A DNA stretch of 64,000 nucleotides from Gigaspora margarita (Eukaryota; Glomeromycota; Glomeromycetes; Diversisporales; Gigasporaceae): positions 68,837 to 132,836 of the forward strand of contig WTPW01000554.1 of NCBI GenBank assembly GCA_009809945.1, read 5' to 3'. The notes beneath the pieces were generated by a model. The model searched no databases. It had not been told where the DNA came from and saw only the letters and a list, made by a program, of their open reading frames with translations. Shown here piece after piece: positions 20,496-31,689 of this stretch. A program made the translations under genes and the position numbers. Numbering within the stretch: the stretch's first letter is position 1; each line of letters opens with the position of its first letter.

Positions 20496-21155
20496 TAGTG
20501 AACCAAGTCAACCATAAAAATCAACTTGGCTTAGTCGACTTGAGTTGATTATTAATTTCAGTTTTTTAACTTAAAGTCAATTTCTTTTAAAAGGCTTATA
20601 TGTGATAGTTAAGCACCAATCATGCTTCATCATATATACTGTACATATATGTGATTGTCAAGTATTGTTACATATGTTTAAAAATTTAAATTAGCAAAAA
20701 AGAAAAGATTTTCTTCCAGGTTACAGAACTGAAATAAATCTAGTACTTTATATATATAACTATTTAAGAATTTGAACTAAAGACATTATTTTAATCATAT
20801 CTTAAAGATTTATTTAAGTATAGATAATATTAACATATAAATAACAAATTTAACTTTAGCAGTAATCTATGTAATTCTTTAAATAAACATAACAGTTATA
20901 ATCATTGAGGTAGCTTTTTTTGAAAGTCAAAAGCTGGTCTTTTAATGTGCTACATTAGATAAACTTAATATTGACTGCTTAAGAAGATAATATAAATATC
21001 TTGATCAAGAAATGATGAGCAAAACAAAAAATAGTCAAGTGAAAATGGCAGTTCATAATATAATCATGCCTGGCTAGTCGACTATATAAAAATTGGTTTG
21101 GTTAAGTCAACTAACCAACTTAAGTCAACTTTATAAATATCGACTTAGATCACTA
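20496..21155. mobile_element. hAT-like MITE, 660 bp, 8-bp target duplication
   Basis: Ends TAGTGAACCAAGTC and GACTTAGATCACTA with the 8-bp duplication CCTCTATA (20488-20495 and 21156-21163). Further inverted words gtcgacttgagttg and gactagccaggcatg-like sequence lie inside. No ORF. Same TAG...CTA ends and duplication length as 18001-19404 and 42084-42349. Confidence 0.75.
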
Positions 21156-21163
21156 CCTCTATA

Positions 21164-22085
21164 TATGAACTGATTATAGTAATTGAAAAGCAGTATAATA
21201 GCTAGTATAATATACCATATATAAATTTTATAAATATAAAAAATGTGCACATTGTAATGAATATAATACTCAACCTGCATGTTGTTTAAAATATGACCCT
21301 GCAAGAAAATAAAAATATTGATAATTGAATAAAAGCATTTCAATTTAGAATTAGAAGATAATAATACAAAGTTTAAAATGTATAATTTTATATATTTATT
21401 TGTTATACTGTATTTAAAAATTTTAAAAACTTGAATAGAATTTTTGACGCAAATATATTCATGCAGATTAATAACAAGTAATATATTGTTATAATATTTT
21501 AGATTATTTGCATTAAGTTTTTAAAGATTATTAGCATTGGTAAATTATCTAACATCTATCTTTAAATATAGCTATTATCTTAATGAAAAGATTCTGATTA
21601 TAATAAAATAAATAGTTGATTTTATGAACTTTATACTTTTTAAAAGTTAAACAGTATGTAATTAAATGGAAATAAGCTTTGTTTTAACAATTTTATTAAA
21701 CATATTGATTAGCTTTGGTAGTTTAATAGAGAATTCAAATAGCAACAAAATAAAAATAATAGTTTTATGACAAACCTATATATATATAGTTAATATATAT
21801 TATGATCAAATATGTATGAATTGTAAAATTTTTTAGAAAATGCATAGTTTTTGTTTAGTTCAAAAAAAAAATTAATATAAGCAATAACAAGAAGTAAGTT
21901 GATAAAATATTCACACATATATATATGTATATATATATATATTAAAAAAAATCTGATCTATCTAAAATATATCAGATTGGAAATACAGTTTTGTGAGGTT
22001 TTTAAAACATAAATATACTGCTTGCATTATATATCCTAAAACAGTAGTATATATAGTAAAACAATAAATTTAATAGAAAATAGGA
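21164..22085. other. AT-rich DNA with a TA microsatellite
   Basis: Nothing gene-like. A short alternating TA tract is at about 21912-21951. Confidence 0.5.
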
Positions 22086-22090
22086 GAAGA

Positions 22091-22346
22091 ATTATCTTAA
22101 CAATCATATTCAACATTCTGGATATAAAGCAAATGAAGGACAAAGAACAATTTATAATTGGTTTCAACCAGTAAAACAAAATAAATTTATTAAAGAAGAA
22201 AATGAATATGACTCAGATATTTATAATAATATGGATAATAATGATTTAATACATGTTGATAAAATAGATAATAAATTAGATCAAGAATTTCAAACAATTA
22301 ATATTAAAAAAAGATTCAGTAATACCAAAAAATTAACAAAAAGTTG
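22091..22346 (+). pseudogene. Short coding relic, possible N-terminal part of a transposase
   Basis: Eighty-five codons without a stop in DNA this AT-rich are unusual. The translation has a QRTIYNWFQPVKQ segment followed by an acidic Asp/Asn/Glu-rich stretch and a basic end before TGA. No ATG opens it, so it looks like an exon or a decayed piece. It may belong with the relic at 23560-25480, from which a SINE separates it. I do not recognise a named domain. Confidence 0.35.
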
Positions 22347-22585
22347 ATTTGTGCTAGTTTTAGTCTGAAAAAAATATCAGAATATATAAAACAAACTCCT
22401 GCACACTTTGGTAGTTGTTATCATATTGAAGTTGTTATATATAAACTTTTTTTCTCATCTATTTTTACAAAAATTTAGTAAAAAAATGTTAAATTTTAAA
22501 CAAAAAAAAAGTTAAATTATGTGCTTTTTGCAAAATCTGTTTGGCAAATTAACAGATTAATTTGTGATTTATTAAATATTAATTT

Positions 22586-23136
22586 TTTTTATTCAAAGTG
22601 TTCATCTTTGGAACTTGGAAATTTTATTCAAGATATTTAGGGCCATTAGTGTCCCACTTAAGAGAATACTGGTATTTGAGGATATAGCTAACCACACATA
22701 CACTTTTGGTATCTAATTTAAATGGTCTGCCCTAAGGTTCTATACTAGATATTATACCTGCAACCCAACTATGGGAATTGCTTATTTAAATCCTCTGATT
22801 CCTGTTTTGCCTACTAACTCATCTTGTATCACTAGTACAGCCCCATTCTAAACCTGGAGTTCATACTGGATACTAATCACTACCCTTAGGATGCTAGCCA
22901 AATTAGCATGGTATCCTTAATAAAAAACTTGGTAGAGCAGTTCCTGTTCCATACAGGTATTGCCTACATTTTGGTAATTGTTGCTATGGCTGAGGCCAAT
23001 AATACTTGCAAAACAAGATTACTCCTGTCCTCTTACCAATATCTACTTCTTGCCATTGTAAGGTTTGCTCCAACCCCAGCACCCAACTCTACTATCCTAC
23101 CAGTCCTTATACTGACTTTCCAAACTTCCAAACCAG
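22586..23136 (-). mobile_element. SINE-like retroelement, 5'-truncated copy
   Basis: Bounded by a 15-bp duplication ATTAAATATTAATTT (22571-22585, 23137-23151). Body is homologous to 54130-54620 (shared words cctgcaacccaact, cagttcctgt, attgcctacattttg). Read on the minus strand its tail is A-rich (aataaaaaa), the orientation expected of a retroposon. The tRNA-like head of the related full copies is absent, so it is truncated at the 5' end. Confidence 0.75.
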
Positions 23137-23559
23137 ATTAAATATTAATTTAGTTTTTAATACATTTTAAATATTAATAATTTGTTAAAAGTAATACAAT
23201 GCATACCAAAACCTGTACTAGAAATATTGAACAAGAAAATATATGTATAAATATAATTTTATCTGATATAACAAAATTTATATAACAAAATTGCATGTTT
23301 TTTACCTTTATCTGGCAATACTAAATTTATACCAAAACATTTTTGGATAATAATTCTCTAAAGAAGCATCTTCAAAATTAGAAACTTTGTAATATTTGGA
23401 ATATACTTAATATTAAATCTAATATACAATCAGACAACCTATAGGTTAGTCTTGCAGACAAAGCTCTAAAAGGTGCTTTTAATGTTATACTAGTATTAAC
23501 TAGTTTTTGTAAAGTTATAAGTAATGCAATTGAAAAAAAATAAAAAACAAATTTAAATT
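23137..23559. other. AT-rich DNA, possible decayed coding trace
   Basis: The segment near 23450-23530 translates in part as LADKALKGAFNVILVLTSF, possibly a worn exon of the neighbouring transposase relic; frames break on both sides. Confidence 0.3.
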
Positions 23560-24027
23560 GAATTTTAAATATAATAAAGAATTTACTAGTTTTTAGTTAT
23601 ATTGGAAGAATTAGTTTAAGAGCTTTATATCTATTTTATCAAAATTTAGTAGGTCAAACAATTCAATCAATCAGGTAATTAAATATATCAATTATTATTT
23701 ATTTACTTAAAATCTAGTTTTTTTTTTTATAGATGATTAAGAAGAAATAATAATGATTATAAATTCTAAATTATGCTATAAAAATGTGGCTAGATTTAAA
23801 AGACTTACTAATACAATAAATTATAATAGACCTGTTGCTACAATAACAGATAATACAAAACTTTAAATTAGAATTACAATATTTATCTAATCTTGAATAT
23901 ATTGTTGAATTGGTATTATCAAATAAGAAAACAAAAGCTAATAAATATAATAATATCCCAAAAATAATCAATAAAATTAAAGGAGAAAATAGAATTGCAA
24001 TAATAATGATATATGAATTAATATATA

Positions 24028-24593
24028 AGGTAAGTGTTAGTATTGTAGTGAAGTAAAAGAGAATTTTTGGTATAACTTGGGATCTATTGTCCAAATTGAT
24101 GATTTTGGTACCATTTGATTCATCTCGATGAGACAAATTGAATGGTATCAAAATCATTCAATTTGGATTACAGAATTACAAGTTATTTACAATAATATAT
24201 TATATAAAATTGGATATGTGTATTGTGGCAAATGTGGGTATTGTAGTGAATCTATCATAAGTTATGATCTGTTGGTCCAAACTAAATGATTTTTATACCA
24301 TTTGAATCATCTCAACAATATGATTCGAATGGTACAAAAATCAGTTGATTTTGATTACTGTATCATTGGATATTAGCCTTAAAATATTGTTTTTTAAAAA
24401 AAATTGATTTACAACATTTGAACGCCAATATCTTATAACCCAGTAATCAAAATCAAACAATTTTTGTACCATTCGAATCATCTTGATAGGATGATTCTAA
24501 TGGTATAAAAATCATTTAGTTTGGACTAACAGATCATAACTTATAATAGATTTGCCACAATACCTATATTCACAATAATACCTACACTTATCT
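24028..24593. mobile_element. Foldback MITE, 566 bp, TA-flanked
   Basis: Left aggtaagtgttagtattgtag pairs with the right end (acaataatacctacacttatct). Inner repeats are strong: several copies of tggtaccatttgaatcatct in both directions. TA flanks the element, but the target is itself TA-rich, so the duplication is weak evidence. It lies within the transposase relic. Confidence 0.7.
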
Positions 24594-24622
24594 TATATAT
24601 AAATTAATATATTTATTACTAT

Positions 24623-25248
24623 GGAATAGAAATTTGTGCACCTGCAACATGTTGCCCTGTGATTTGACCAATCAAATCACTTGATTTTGTAAACAAAAAT
24701 ATTTTTTTTAAAAAACTAAAAAGTTTACTAGTAAAATATAAGAATAAATAAGTAATAACAAGACACATAGTGTAAATTTTATTCTAAACAACTTTTTCTA
24801 AGTTACAAAGATAGATTATCCTAGTAAAAAAGACAATTTATAAGAAAAAACAAAAATTTCCAACATTAGCACATATAGAAATTTTTTTTACTAATTTAAT
24901 CTATATTTATATTTTAAGTATTATATGCAAAATTTTATGTAAACAACTTTTTCTAAGTTAAAAAGATAGAATGTTTTAGTAAAAAAAAGTTTTATATATA
25001 CTAACTTTTAAATTTTTTGTTTTTTCTTATAAAACATCTTTTTTACTAAGACAATCTATTTTTGCAACTTAGAAAAGGTTGTTCAGAATAAAATTTTACA
25101 TTATATAGTTGCTATTTTATATATAATTTACATTTTATTAAGTAAAAACTTTAATTTTTAAAAAATTTTTTTTTGTCTACAAAATCAAGCGATTTGATTG
25201 GCAAATCAGGGGTGTGACATGTCACAGATGCAACAAATTTATATTCTC
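24623..25248. mobile_element. Mutator-like MITE, 626 bp, 9-bp target duplication
   Basis: Ends ggaatagaaatttgtgcacc and caacaaatttatattctc are imperfect inverted repeats; the 9-bp duplication TATTACTAT is at 24614-24622 and 25249-25257, a length typical of MULEs. Inside, ctaagttacaaagatagatt-type words form long inverted arms. No ORF. Confidence 0.75.
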
Positions 25249-25480
25249 TATTACTATATACTTTATATATAAAAGATGCATTTCCTCCCAATAATTATTG
25301 CTTTAATTCCAAATAATAAAGCATATACTACAGACTTAATATTACAATTATATAAGTAATTAATTATTAATATTGTACTATAACTTGGCTTTTATATACT
25401 TTTTAGAATCAAATAGTGTTATAACAGAATTTGAGACACAACAATCAATTTTTAAGTCTCAAATAAATGAAATTAATAAT

Positions 25481-25680
25481 TAAAGAACTTTATTTAAATA
25501 TAAATTTTTATATTCTATTTTTGATCATATTGGTTTTGTAATATAGTAATTTACTGAACTATTTGTTTATCAAATTTTTGCTAATACTTAAAAACTGATT
25601 ATCTAGTATGATTTATTTTTTTTGAATTAGATAAACTTTAATATTTGTTAATTTTTTTTTCCTAATAGAAAACATTAATA
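25481..25680. other. AT-rich spacer
   Basis: No feature recognised between the transposase relic and the TTAA element. Confidence 0.5.
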
Positions 25681-26063
25681 TTAAGGGTAGGGGTACAAAT
25701 TGCAAATTACATATAAAATACATAGTATTGATTTATTCTTTTTAAAATTTTGTAAAATTTTTTTAAGCAAATTATTTTTGAACTATTAAATAAAATTATA
25801 TAGCAGATTTTTCTGATTCTAAAGATAGCAAATTTATTAAAAATGGTTGAATATTCGTCAAGTTATGATAATTAAAATTTAGGTATCAAAAGTTGTTTAC
25901 AAAAATCATATGATGATCATATGATATTGACCAATCAAATTTAATTGTTTTGTATAACTAGAGAAAATTTGAGCCAACTGAGAAAACTTTATGATATATA
26001 GAAGTATAATTTTTTTAAATATATACTTTATTAAAATTTTACTATTATATAATATGCATTTTG

Positions 26064-27348
26064 AACAAATTCAAAACTGGCCATCTTCATACAAAGCTGA
26101 ACTAATTGCTATACTATCTGCAATTTGTACTTGCTCTCGAAACAGCAATATAGACATATATACTAATTCTCAATCCATTATTTCAAAGTACAACACACTT
26201 ATTTCAAATACACAAAATCACAACAAACTATATTCTTATAATTACTGGCCTATTTGGCATACTCTTCTTAACCTTATTAAATTATTTTCATTTAATATTA
26301 CACTATACAAAGTACAAGCACATAGCAATAATAAATACAACAATAAAGCTGATGAACTTGCAAAAAACTATTTCTTCCTTACCTATTCTAAAATTTCAGC
26401 CTTATAACATTTACAACCCTTCTTTTACTTTTATCTACAAAAAACATAACAACACATCATGCTTTAAAAAATATTTGTAATGCACATACTATTGCTATGT
26501 GGTCATCCCAGCACAGAATTCAACAAATTATTCCTCTTTCTCAACAAATTGATTGGAATGCAACTTGGTTATATCTTAATCATAACTACAAGCATACTTA
26601 TAATTATACTAACTTTCAACTCTGTTCTCAAAAATCATTTCGAATTAAATGTATGCTATATATGCTTCCTACACTTTCCTATTTTCTTTCTACATACCCT
26701 TCTTTCCATATATACCCAACTTGTATTACATGTAATCAAACAGATCACCAACTCTACTGGTTACTCTGCCCAGATTCAAATAATATATTAAATATTATCC
26801 AAAACACAATCCAAAATTTTTTCTTTTCAGACTTATCAGATATTTCATCTACAGAAATATAGCAACTATGTAACAATCTTATAACACACCACTGCTTTTA
26901 TCCTACACAATCTATATCTTTTAATATTACAACCTTTTATACTACAATTCAAGGCTTTATTTCTATATCACTTATTAATATTATATCTCAATATACCTTT
27001 TACAAAAATGCATCTAATATTATTATTAAACTTCTCTTGCTTATTTCACAAAAAACTTATGAACAGTTATAGAAACCATACTGTACAAAACTTGCACATT
27101 AAAAAACCTTACAAGATCTATTACAACAACCTTCTCAATTTGTATCTACTAAATCTCCACACATATCTTCTCACAACAGAACTCTATATGCTTATAATTG
27201 TATATGTGGCCTACTAGACCAATTACATGAAAATGATACTAATACCTGCCCACATGTTGGGCAAGCACTTAAAAAAATAAATATTTGGTTATATACTTGG
27301 ATCAAATATAGCTTTTCTACTAACTTAATTCTTCACATCCAAATCTAG
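26064..27348 (+). pseudogene. LINE 3 RNase H and C-terminal zinc region
   Basis: RNase H begins in IQNWPSSYKAELIAILSAI, which keeps the catalytic Glu (codon 26099-26101), then IDIYTNSQSII, where the Asp of DSQ is Asn, and AHSNNKYNNKADELAK with the last Asp. After a stop at 26404 the frame changes; 26497-26862 encodes MLPTLSYF and CITCNQTDHQLYWLLC, the zinc motif with His replaced by Tyr. The C-terminus at about 27190-27345 has CICGLLDQLH and CPHVGQALKKINIW. Broken by several frameshifts. Confidence 0.8.
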
Positions 27349-27536
27349 GTGAGTTTTAACCACTCTAGTAGGTTTAGGTTGCAGATAATTTAGATAGAAT
27401 TAGTTTATCTATAGTTTGAGTATAATAATTTGTAATTTGAAAAACCCCATGAGGAATTTTACACATTTTATTAATAAAGATAAAGGCTAAACCTCACCTT
27501 AACAACAACAACAAAAAAAAAAAATAAAAAAACAAC
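27346..27536 (+). terminator. LINE 3 3' UTR with conserved hairpin
   Basis: Shares gtgagttttaaccactctag and taggttgcagat with LINE 2 and carries the element tgaaaaaccccatgaggaat followed by ttttaca, able to form a short stem. TAATAAAGATAAAGG precedes the tail. Confidence 0.7.
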
Positions 27537-27686
27537 ATGCATTTTGTTTTATATATTATAAAATTTTAGTCAAATTTGATTACAATTGTAAAAAGTTTTA
27601 TTAATAGCACATTTTTAATTTAAATATAAATCTCATTGTACTACTAAAATCATATAATAAATGATCTATGTTCCCCCTCCCCTTAA

Positions 27687-28022
27687 TTATATTATATTTT
27701 AAAAATGAAATAACTAATAGCTATCTAAATTAGGATATTGCACTACTTGAACAAATAAGAATAGTTATAATAGAATTTTTTTATTTATATAGTGAACTTA
27801 TATAAAATTTTTTTTCAAAAATATTCTAATTTTATTCAATGCAGCAAAATTTTTTAGCAAATCAAATATTTGCTATTTTTATTTTACTTGTATTGTTAGT
27901 TAAAGCTCATTATAAATATTATTTACAAATACTATTATTATCTTGGTTTTATAGATTGGAGCTAGTTAAGCATTTTATGGTATTGTATATTAACTAAATT
28001 CAGTTTTTGGTTTTTTTGATTT
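27687..28022. other. AT-rich intergenic DNA
   Basis: No gene or repeat recognised. Confidence 0.5.
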
Positions 28023-28036
28023 AACCCAAATAATTT

Positions 28037-28821
28037 TCTTTTTTAAACCAGAACAGGTTTTACACCTTCTGGGCACAGAATGGTACACTTTTTATTAAAT
28101 TTATTAATGGGCCTGCTAAACCAGATCCCCTACAATTATAGCTTGTATGTATTTCTAATTAACTAAAATCTCTCTAGAGGTATCCTTTATGGTCATGAGG
28201 ACCCAACAGGGCCTCTATCATTTTTATTTTTTACTATATCTAATTATAGCTAAGTGTATCTTCCTCCAATTTCCAACTTTTTTCCAGCTGAGTCCAGAGA
28301 GCCTACCACATCTGGCACCCTTATTTCACAACATTAAGAAATTTTAATTATACCACTAGTCTGCTATATCAGTAAACTATTTTTCATCTACCCTAAGTAC
28401 TTCATTTTTCTATTTTTGGTTGGTACTATGTTACTGATAATTGCTATTTCTGTTATAGTATTCATCATCCAGAATTCTACTGGAAGTATTCTCATTTAAC
28501 TGGAATTCTACTGGAAGTATCCTATTTATCTATATATGAAACTAATTTTAATCAACTAGAATTCTACCAGAAGTATTCATTATTCATTTTTCTATCAGAT
28601 CTACTAGAGGTATTCTTGTACCTGTGCTGCCAACTGTGGTTCTGGCATTCTAGTTCAGCTCATCCATCTCAAGATCTTGTACTAGCATCCTAGTTCAGCT
28701 CATCTATCTCAAAACCTTGTATAGTTAATTTTGTTCTCCAGTAGGGCTTGAACTGGCAACTTTGTGATTGGAATGACTAATGTTCTGGGAGCACAACCAC
28801 TATGCTACTGACCTACAGAAC
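28037..28821 (-). mobile_element. tRNA-headed SINE, 785 bp, 14-bp target duplication
   Basis: Flanked by AACCCAAATAATTT at 28023-28036 and 28822-28835 (28822 is the first base). Read on the minus strand it starts at the right duplication with a tRNA-like head: A-box-like TAGCATAGTGG (28798-28808) and B box AGTTCAAGCCC (28744-28754), a normal pol III promoter spacing. The body carries repeated tagaattctactggaagtat-type units (28460-28580), and the 3' end is a short A run next to the left duplication. No ORF. Confidence 0.85.
28739..28819 (-). promoter_or_regulatory. Internal RNA polymerase III promoter (A and B boxes)
   Basis: A box at 28798-28808 and B box at 28744-28754 on the minus strand, about 43 bases apart, with flanking sequence that can be laid out as a degenerate tRNA (GTAGGTC at the start, CCCTAC at the T-arm end). 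It marks the 5' head of the SINE rather than a functional tRNA gene: the acceptor stem does not close fully. Confidence 0.7.
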
Positions 28822-28835
28822 AACCCAAATAATTT

Positions 28836-29349
28836 CTAATATAATAAAGCTTTAAGAGCAAAAAAGTTAAATTTTGCTAAAAAAAAACTATTTGTCAAAG
28901 TAAATATTATTTTTTTATCTATAATATACTAATTAATATTACAACAATTTTAATAAAAAATTGACAAAGCATACTACTGGTATTCAATACTACATGTGTT
29001 TTGATCAATCAAAAATTATAAATTTATATAATGTAAAGATCAGGCATAATCTGATTTTTCAAAAAATGGTGATATTTTCAAAAATTATCTATATTAAAAA
29101 TTTCTGTCTAAGAAACCTATTTTCATGTTCTAATAAAACAAAACTTCTTGCAAAATTTTGGTATCATCAGGAAATTTTATATATAGATTTTGATCAATAT
29201 ATAACATTTAATCATTTAATATCAATTATAAAATTGGATAAAAATCGATATATATCTAAATTGATATATATCATTTTTTATATTAAATCGTTATATATCT
29301 ATAAATTAATTATAATTAGAATTATTTGAAATGATATATAACAATTAAC
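28836..29349. other. AT-rich DNA with an unassigned open frame
   Basis: A 122-codon plus-strand frame at 28961-29329 is rich in Ile, Lys and Tyr and ends in tatatatc palindromes related to the CATCAGC subterminal repeats. It has no recognisable motif and I treat it as fortuitous. Confidence 0.4.
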
Positions 29350-30560
29350 AGATTTTTAATGATTACATAGTGTTTTGTACTATTTTTACTTCACCCTCTC
29401 TTTTTTCTTCACCTCCCTTTTTTTTACCCTTTCTTTTTTCTTTACCCTCTCTTTTTTCTTCTCCTTTTTTTCCTCACTCCTTTTTTTCTCTTTTTTTTTT
29501 TTTAATATTTCGAATCATTTCAAAATATTTTAAAAATAGAAAATCAAGCTAGATCAGTAGATCTGTACCCTAGATTATACCAAGGATATATTTGATTAAT
29601 ATTTTTAAAATGTTTTGATGACAATAGTACAAGATCAGATTAGATCTTTGTTTATTTTTTTTGCTTATAATTTAGATCTTCTATCAATTTTATATTGTTT
29701 TTTCATTTTCATTTTTATTTTGATTTTTTTTGGTTCATTTCATTTCATTTAGTTTTGTTTAGTTTTATTTTGTTTTTCATTTCTTTTCTTTATTATTATT
29801 TAATTTATTTATTTTATTTTTACAACAAATACCAACCCTAACTTTTGGAAATCTAACAACCTTTCAAAACTATATGCAAGCCAATGCAGCCTTTTGAAAC
29901 TTTGCAAGAACACACAATTGCTTTCTCTAGCAATTTGTAAATTTCCAAGAATGCCTTTTTAAAGAAATAAAGATTTAGTTAGTGCTTCATTTATTTTTTC
30001 ATTTGACGTTATTGTTTTTTTTGTTTTTGTTTTTATTTTTTTTTTACTTTTTTTTAATATTCTAACAATTTGTGAGGAAAATAATATAGGTTTTTTGATA
30101 CTTTGCAAGCAAACCCAGACTTTTTCGCCATTTTGCAAGAATATATTCAACTTGTTTTTAGCAATTTCTATCACAAACTCTATATTAGAAAAATAAAGAT
30201 TTGGGGTTTTATTTTATTTTTTTTATTCAGTTTTATCAGCAAAAAAAATAGACCAATATATATCAATTACTAACCAGATAATTATATATTGATACTAATT
30301 ACCTCTGCTAATTACTAACAATCATGATAATAATCAATATATAGCAAATTCGTTAATCAGCGATAATGCTAGTTATTACTATATAACCAATTTGATTACT
30401 AGTGATATATGATAACATTTGATTCTAATCATATCTATTGATTATGATACTATAGCAAATTTTATTGCTAGTTTTCATGATAGTATTAGATAAATAGCGA
30501 ATTTACTACTAGTGATATTTGATATTTTTAGATATACAGCGAATTCAATTTCATATTTAT
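29350..30560 (+). mobile_element. CATCAGC-family element, copy C (decayed, ends unresolved)
   Basis: Shares the order of copy B: ttacatagtgttttg, a subterminal ttcgaatcatttcaaaat part, gatcagtagatctgtaccc, aagatcagattagatctttg, then acacacaattgctttctcta and the T-rich core. Most CpG are lost. The right part (30236-30560) repeats gatatatatc and agcgaattc words as in copy E. Neither CATCAGC end could be placed. Confidence 0.6.
29385..29511. repeat. Polypyrimidine tract (C/T only, about 125 bp)
   Basis: Almost pure C+T on the plus strand (cacctcccttttttt, accctctcttttttc words). Lies where copy B of the CATCAGC family has its assembly gap. Confidence 0.85.
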
Positions 30561-30668
30561 ATACTTTATAAAGCACAGTCAATCCAATTTTATTGAAAAA
30601 ATTACAAATACAAATAAAAAAGAAAATATTATAAAGAAAAAAATAAACAAATAAAAGGCTAAACTAAT

Positions 30669-31600
30669 ATTGATTGACTTCAAATAATTTGTCTAGCTCT
30701 TCTATCAATAACATTGATGAATTTCTTTGGTATACGGGTACAGGTTCAGGCTCAGGTTCAGGTGAGGATTGTCTTACCCTTTTAGCTACAGGACATCTTG
30801 CAAGTTTACTGTTCATGATTTCTTCTGCCGAATTATGATTAGGATCACTATTGTCAAAATTATTCTAATATAATACAAAGAATATTAATAATAAATATAT
30901 TACTGGCATAAAATGATATATAACAAACACTTACTAGGTATTGACTCATTCAATGCCTTATTAATTTATCCTTGCACAAAACAGTCTTAGATTGGGGTTT
31001 AATAAAATATCATATACAGCCAATGTGAAAGCACAGTAATAGTTGGTTAAAGTCAGGACAGCAACCATGTGAAGGCAGTTCTTGCAATGATAGAGACCCA
31101 AAAAACCCCTTCACTATTCTGATTAAAAAGAGCACAATAGCAATCATCAACTTGTGAACTTTCTTTCCACCAAATTATTTTGGTAGCACTAACATTGCTT
31201 TCGAGGAGAGGCAATCTTTTGTGACTGAATACCTTCCAAATTGAGGAACATACGTTTTGCAACGCTGCACCATGATGGTCTTAACTTTTATAAAAGCTAA
31301 TAAAATAAATAAATAAATAAATTTGTTATTAGTAAAAGAATAAGCAAAAAAAAGAAAAACAATTAAACCAGTAAAAAAATAGCAAAAGAAAAAAAAACAA
31401 TTAAACAATTAAAATTAAAATAAAATAAATATATTAAATAAAATGATATAAAACGATTATATACTTGGCTATACTATCCTCTGTGAAAATGGTTAGTGAA
31501 TTCATTTTACTTAGAGTCGACATGTATTCGGCGAAGTTTATTAAGATAGCCCTTAAGGGTTTTCTTTAATGTATTTTGTATAGGATAGACATGGAGTAGG
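30669..31600 (-). pseudogene. Minus-strand gene relic with SWIM-like segment (MULE transposase-like)
   Basis: Reading right to left: 31600-31440 gives LKGYLNKLRRIHVDSK; 31262-31060 gives SNVSATKIIWWKESSQVDDCYCALFNQ; after a frameshift YHCKNCLHMVAVL (about 31095-31055), a compact C-x2-C-x-H arrangement like a SWIM zinc finger, then AFTLAVYDILLNPNLRLFCA. An intron at 30934-30865 (GTAAGT...TTAG) leads to the last exon, 30864-30671, ending in SPEPEPEPVPVY and LIEELDKLFEVNQY before TAG. SWIM fingers at the C-terminus are usual in MULE/FAR1-type transposases, so that origin is likely. The final exon is cleanly open; upstream parts are frameshifted. Confidence 0.5.
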
Positions 31601-31689
31601 AAAAGATGTTTTACAATACCTATATATATGTTCTGCAAGGATTTTATAATGGGTTTAAAAACAAGTTTTATATATATTATATACACAAA

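Larger units (their letters stand above)
23560..25480 (+). pseudogene. Transposase-like gene relic, interrupted by two elements
   Basis: Pieces of one protein can be followed: SYIGRISLRALYLFYQNLV and GQTIQSIR (23590-23672), an intron-like gap ending TTTTTATAG at about 23733, then YKNVARFKRLTNTINYN and PVATITDNTKL (23776-23866), then IINKIKGENRIA (23970-24000). After two nested elements it resumes at 25275 with FLPIIIALIPNNKAYTTDL and later VITEFETQQSIFKSQ (25418-25465). The order resembles a conserved transposase-associated protein of mycorrhizal fungi that I know only by resemblance; I do not assign a superfamily. Many stops and shifts; non-functional. Confidence 0.45.
26064..27536 (+). mobile_element. 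LINE 3: 5'-truncated LINE fragment inside the TTAA element
   Basis: Only the RNase H domain, C-terminal region and 3' UTR remain (1473 bp). The 10-bp duplication ATGCATTTTG (26054-26063, 27537-27546) and an A-rich tail with acaac repeats define the insertion, and copy 1 of the host element shows the uninterrupted site. It belongs to the same LINE family as 47350-50444 and shares its 3' UTR, but is a different family from LINE 1. Confidence 0.9.
25685..27682. mobile_element. TTAA-flanked TIR element, copy 2, split by a LINE
   Basis: Same sequence as 3741-4253 up to 26063 and again from 27537 onward. Ends gggtaggggtac and ctccccccttcc-like right end are flanked by TTAA at 25681-25684 and 27683-27686. 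The inserted LINE fragment (26064-27536) duplicates 10 bp of the element. Confidence 0.8.

Noticed and set aside
28739..28819. Functional tRNA gene
   Set aside because: A and B boxes are present but the acceptor stem does not close and the unit is the head of a SINE flanked by a target duplication.
28961..29329. 122-codon plus-strand ORF
   Set aside because: Ile/Lys/Tyr-rich AT composition, no domain, runs into palindromic repeats.
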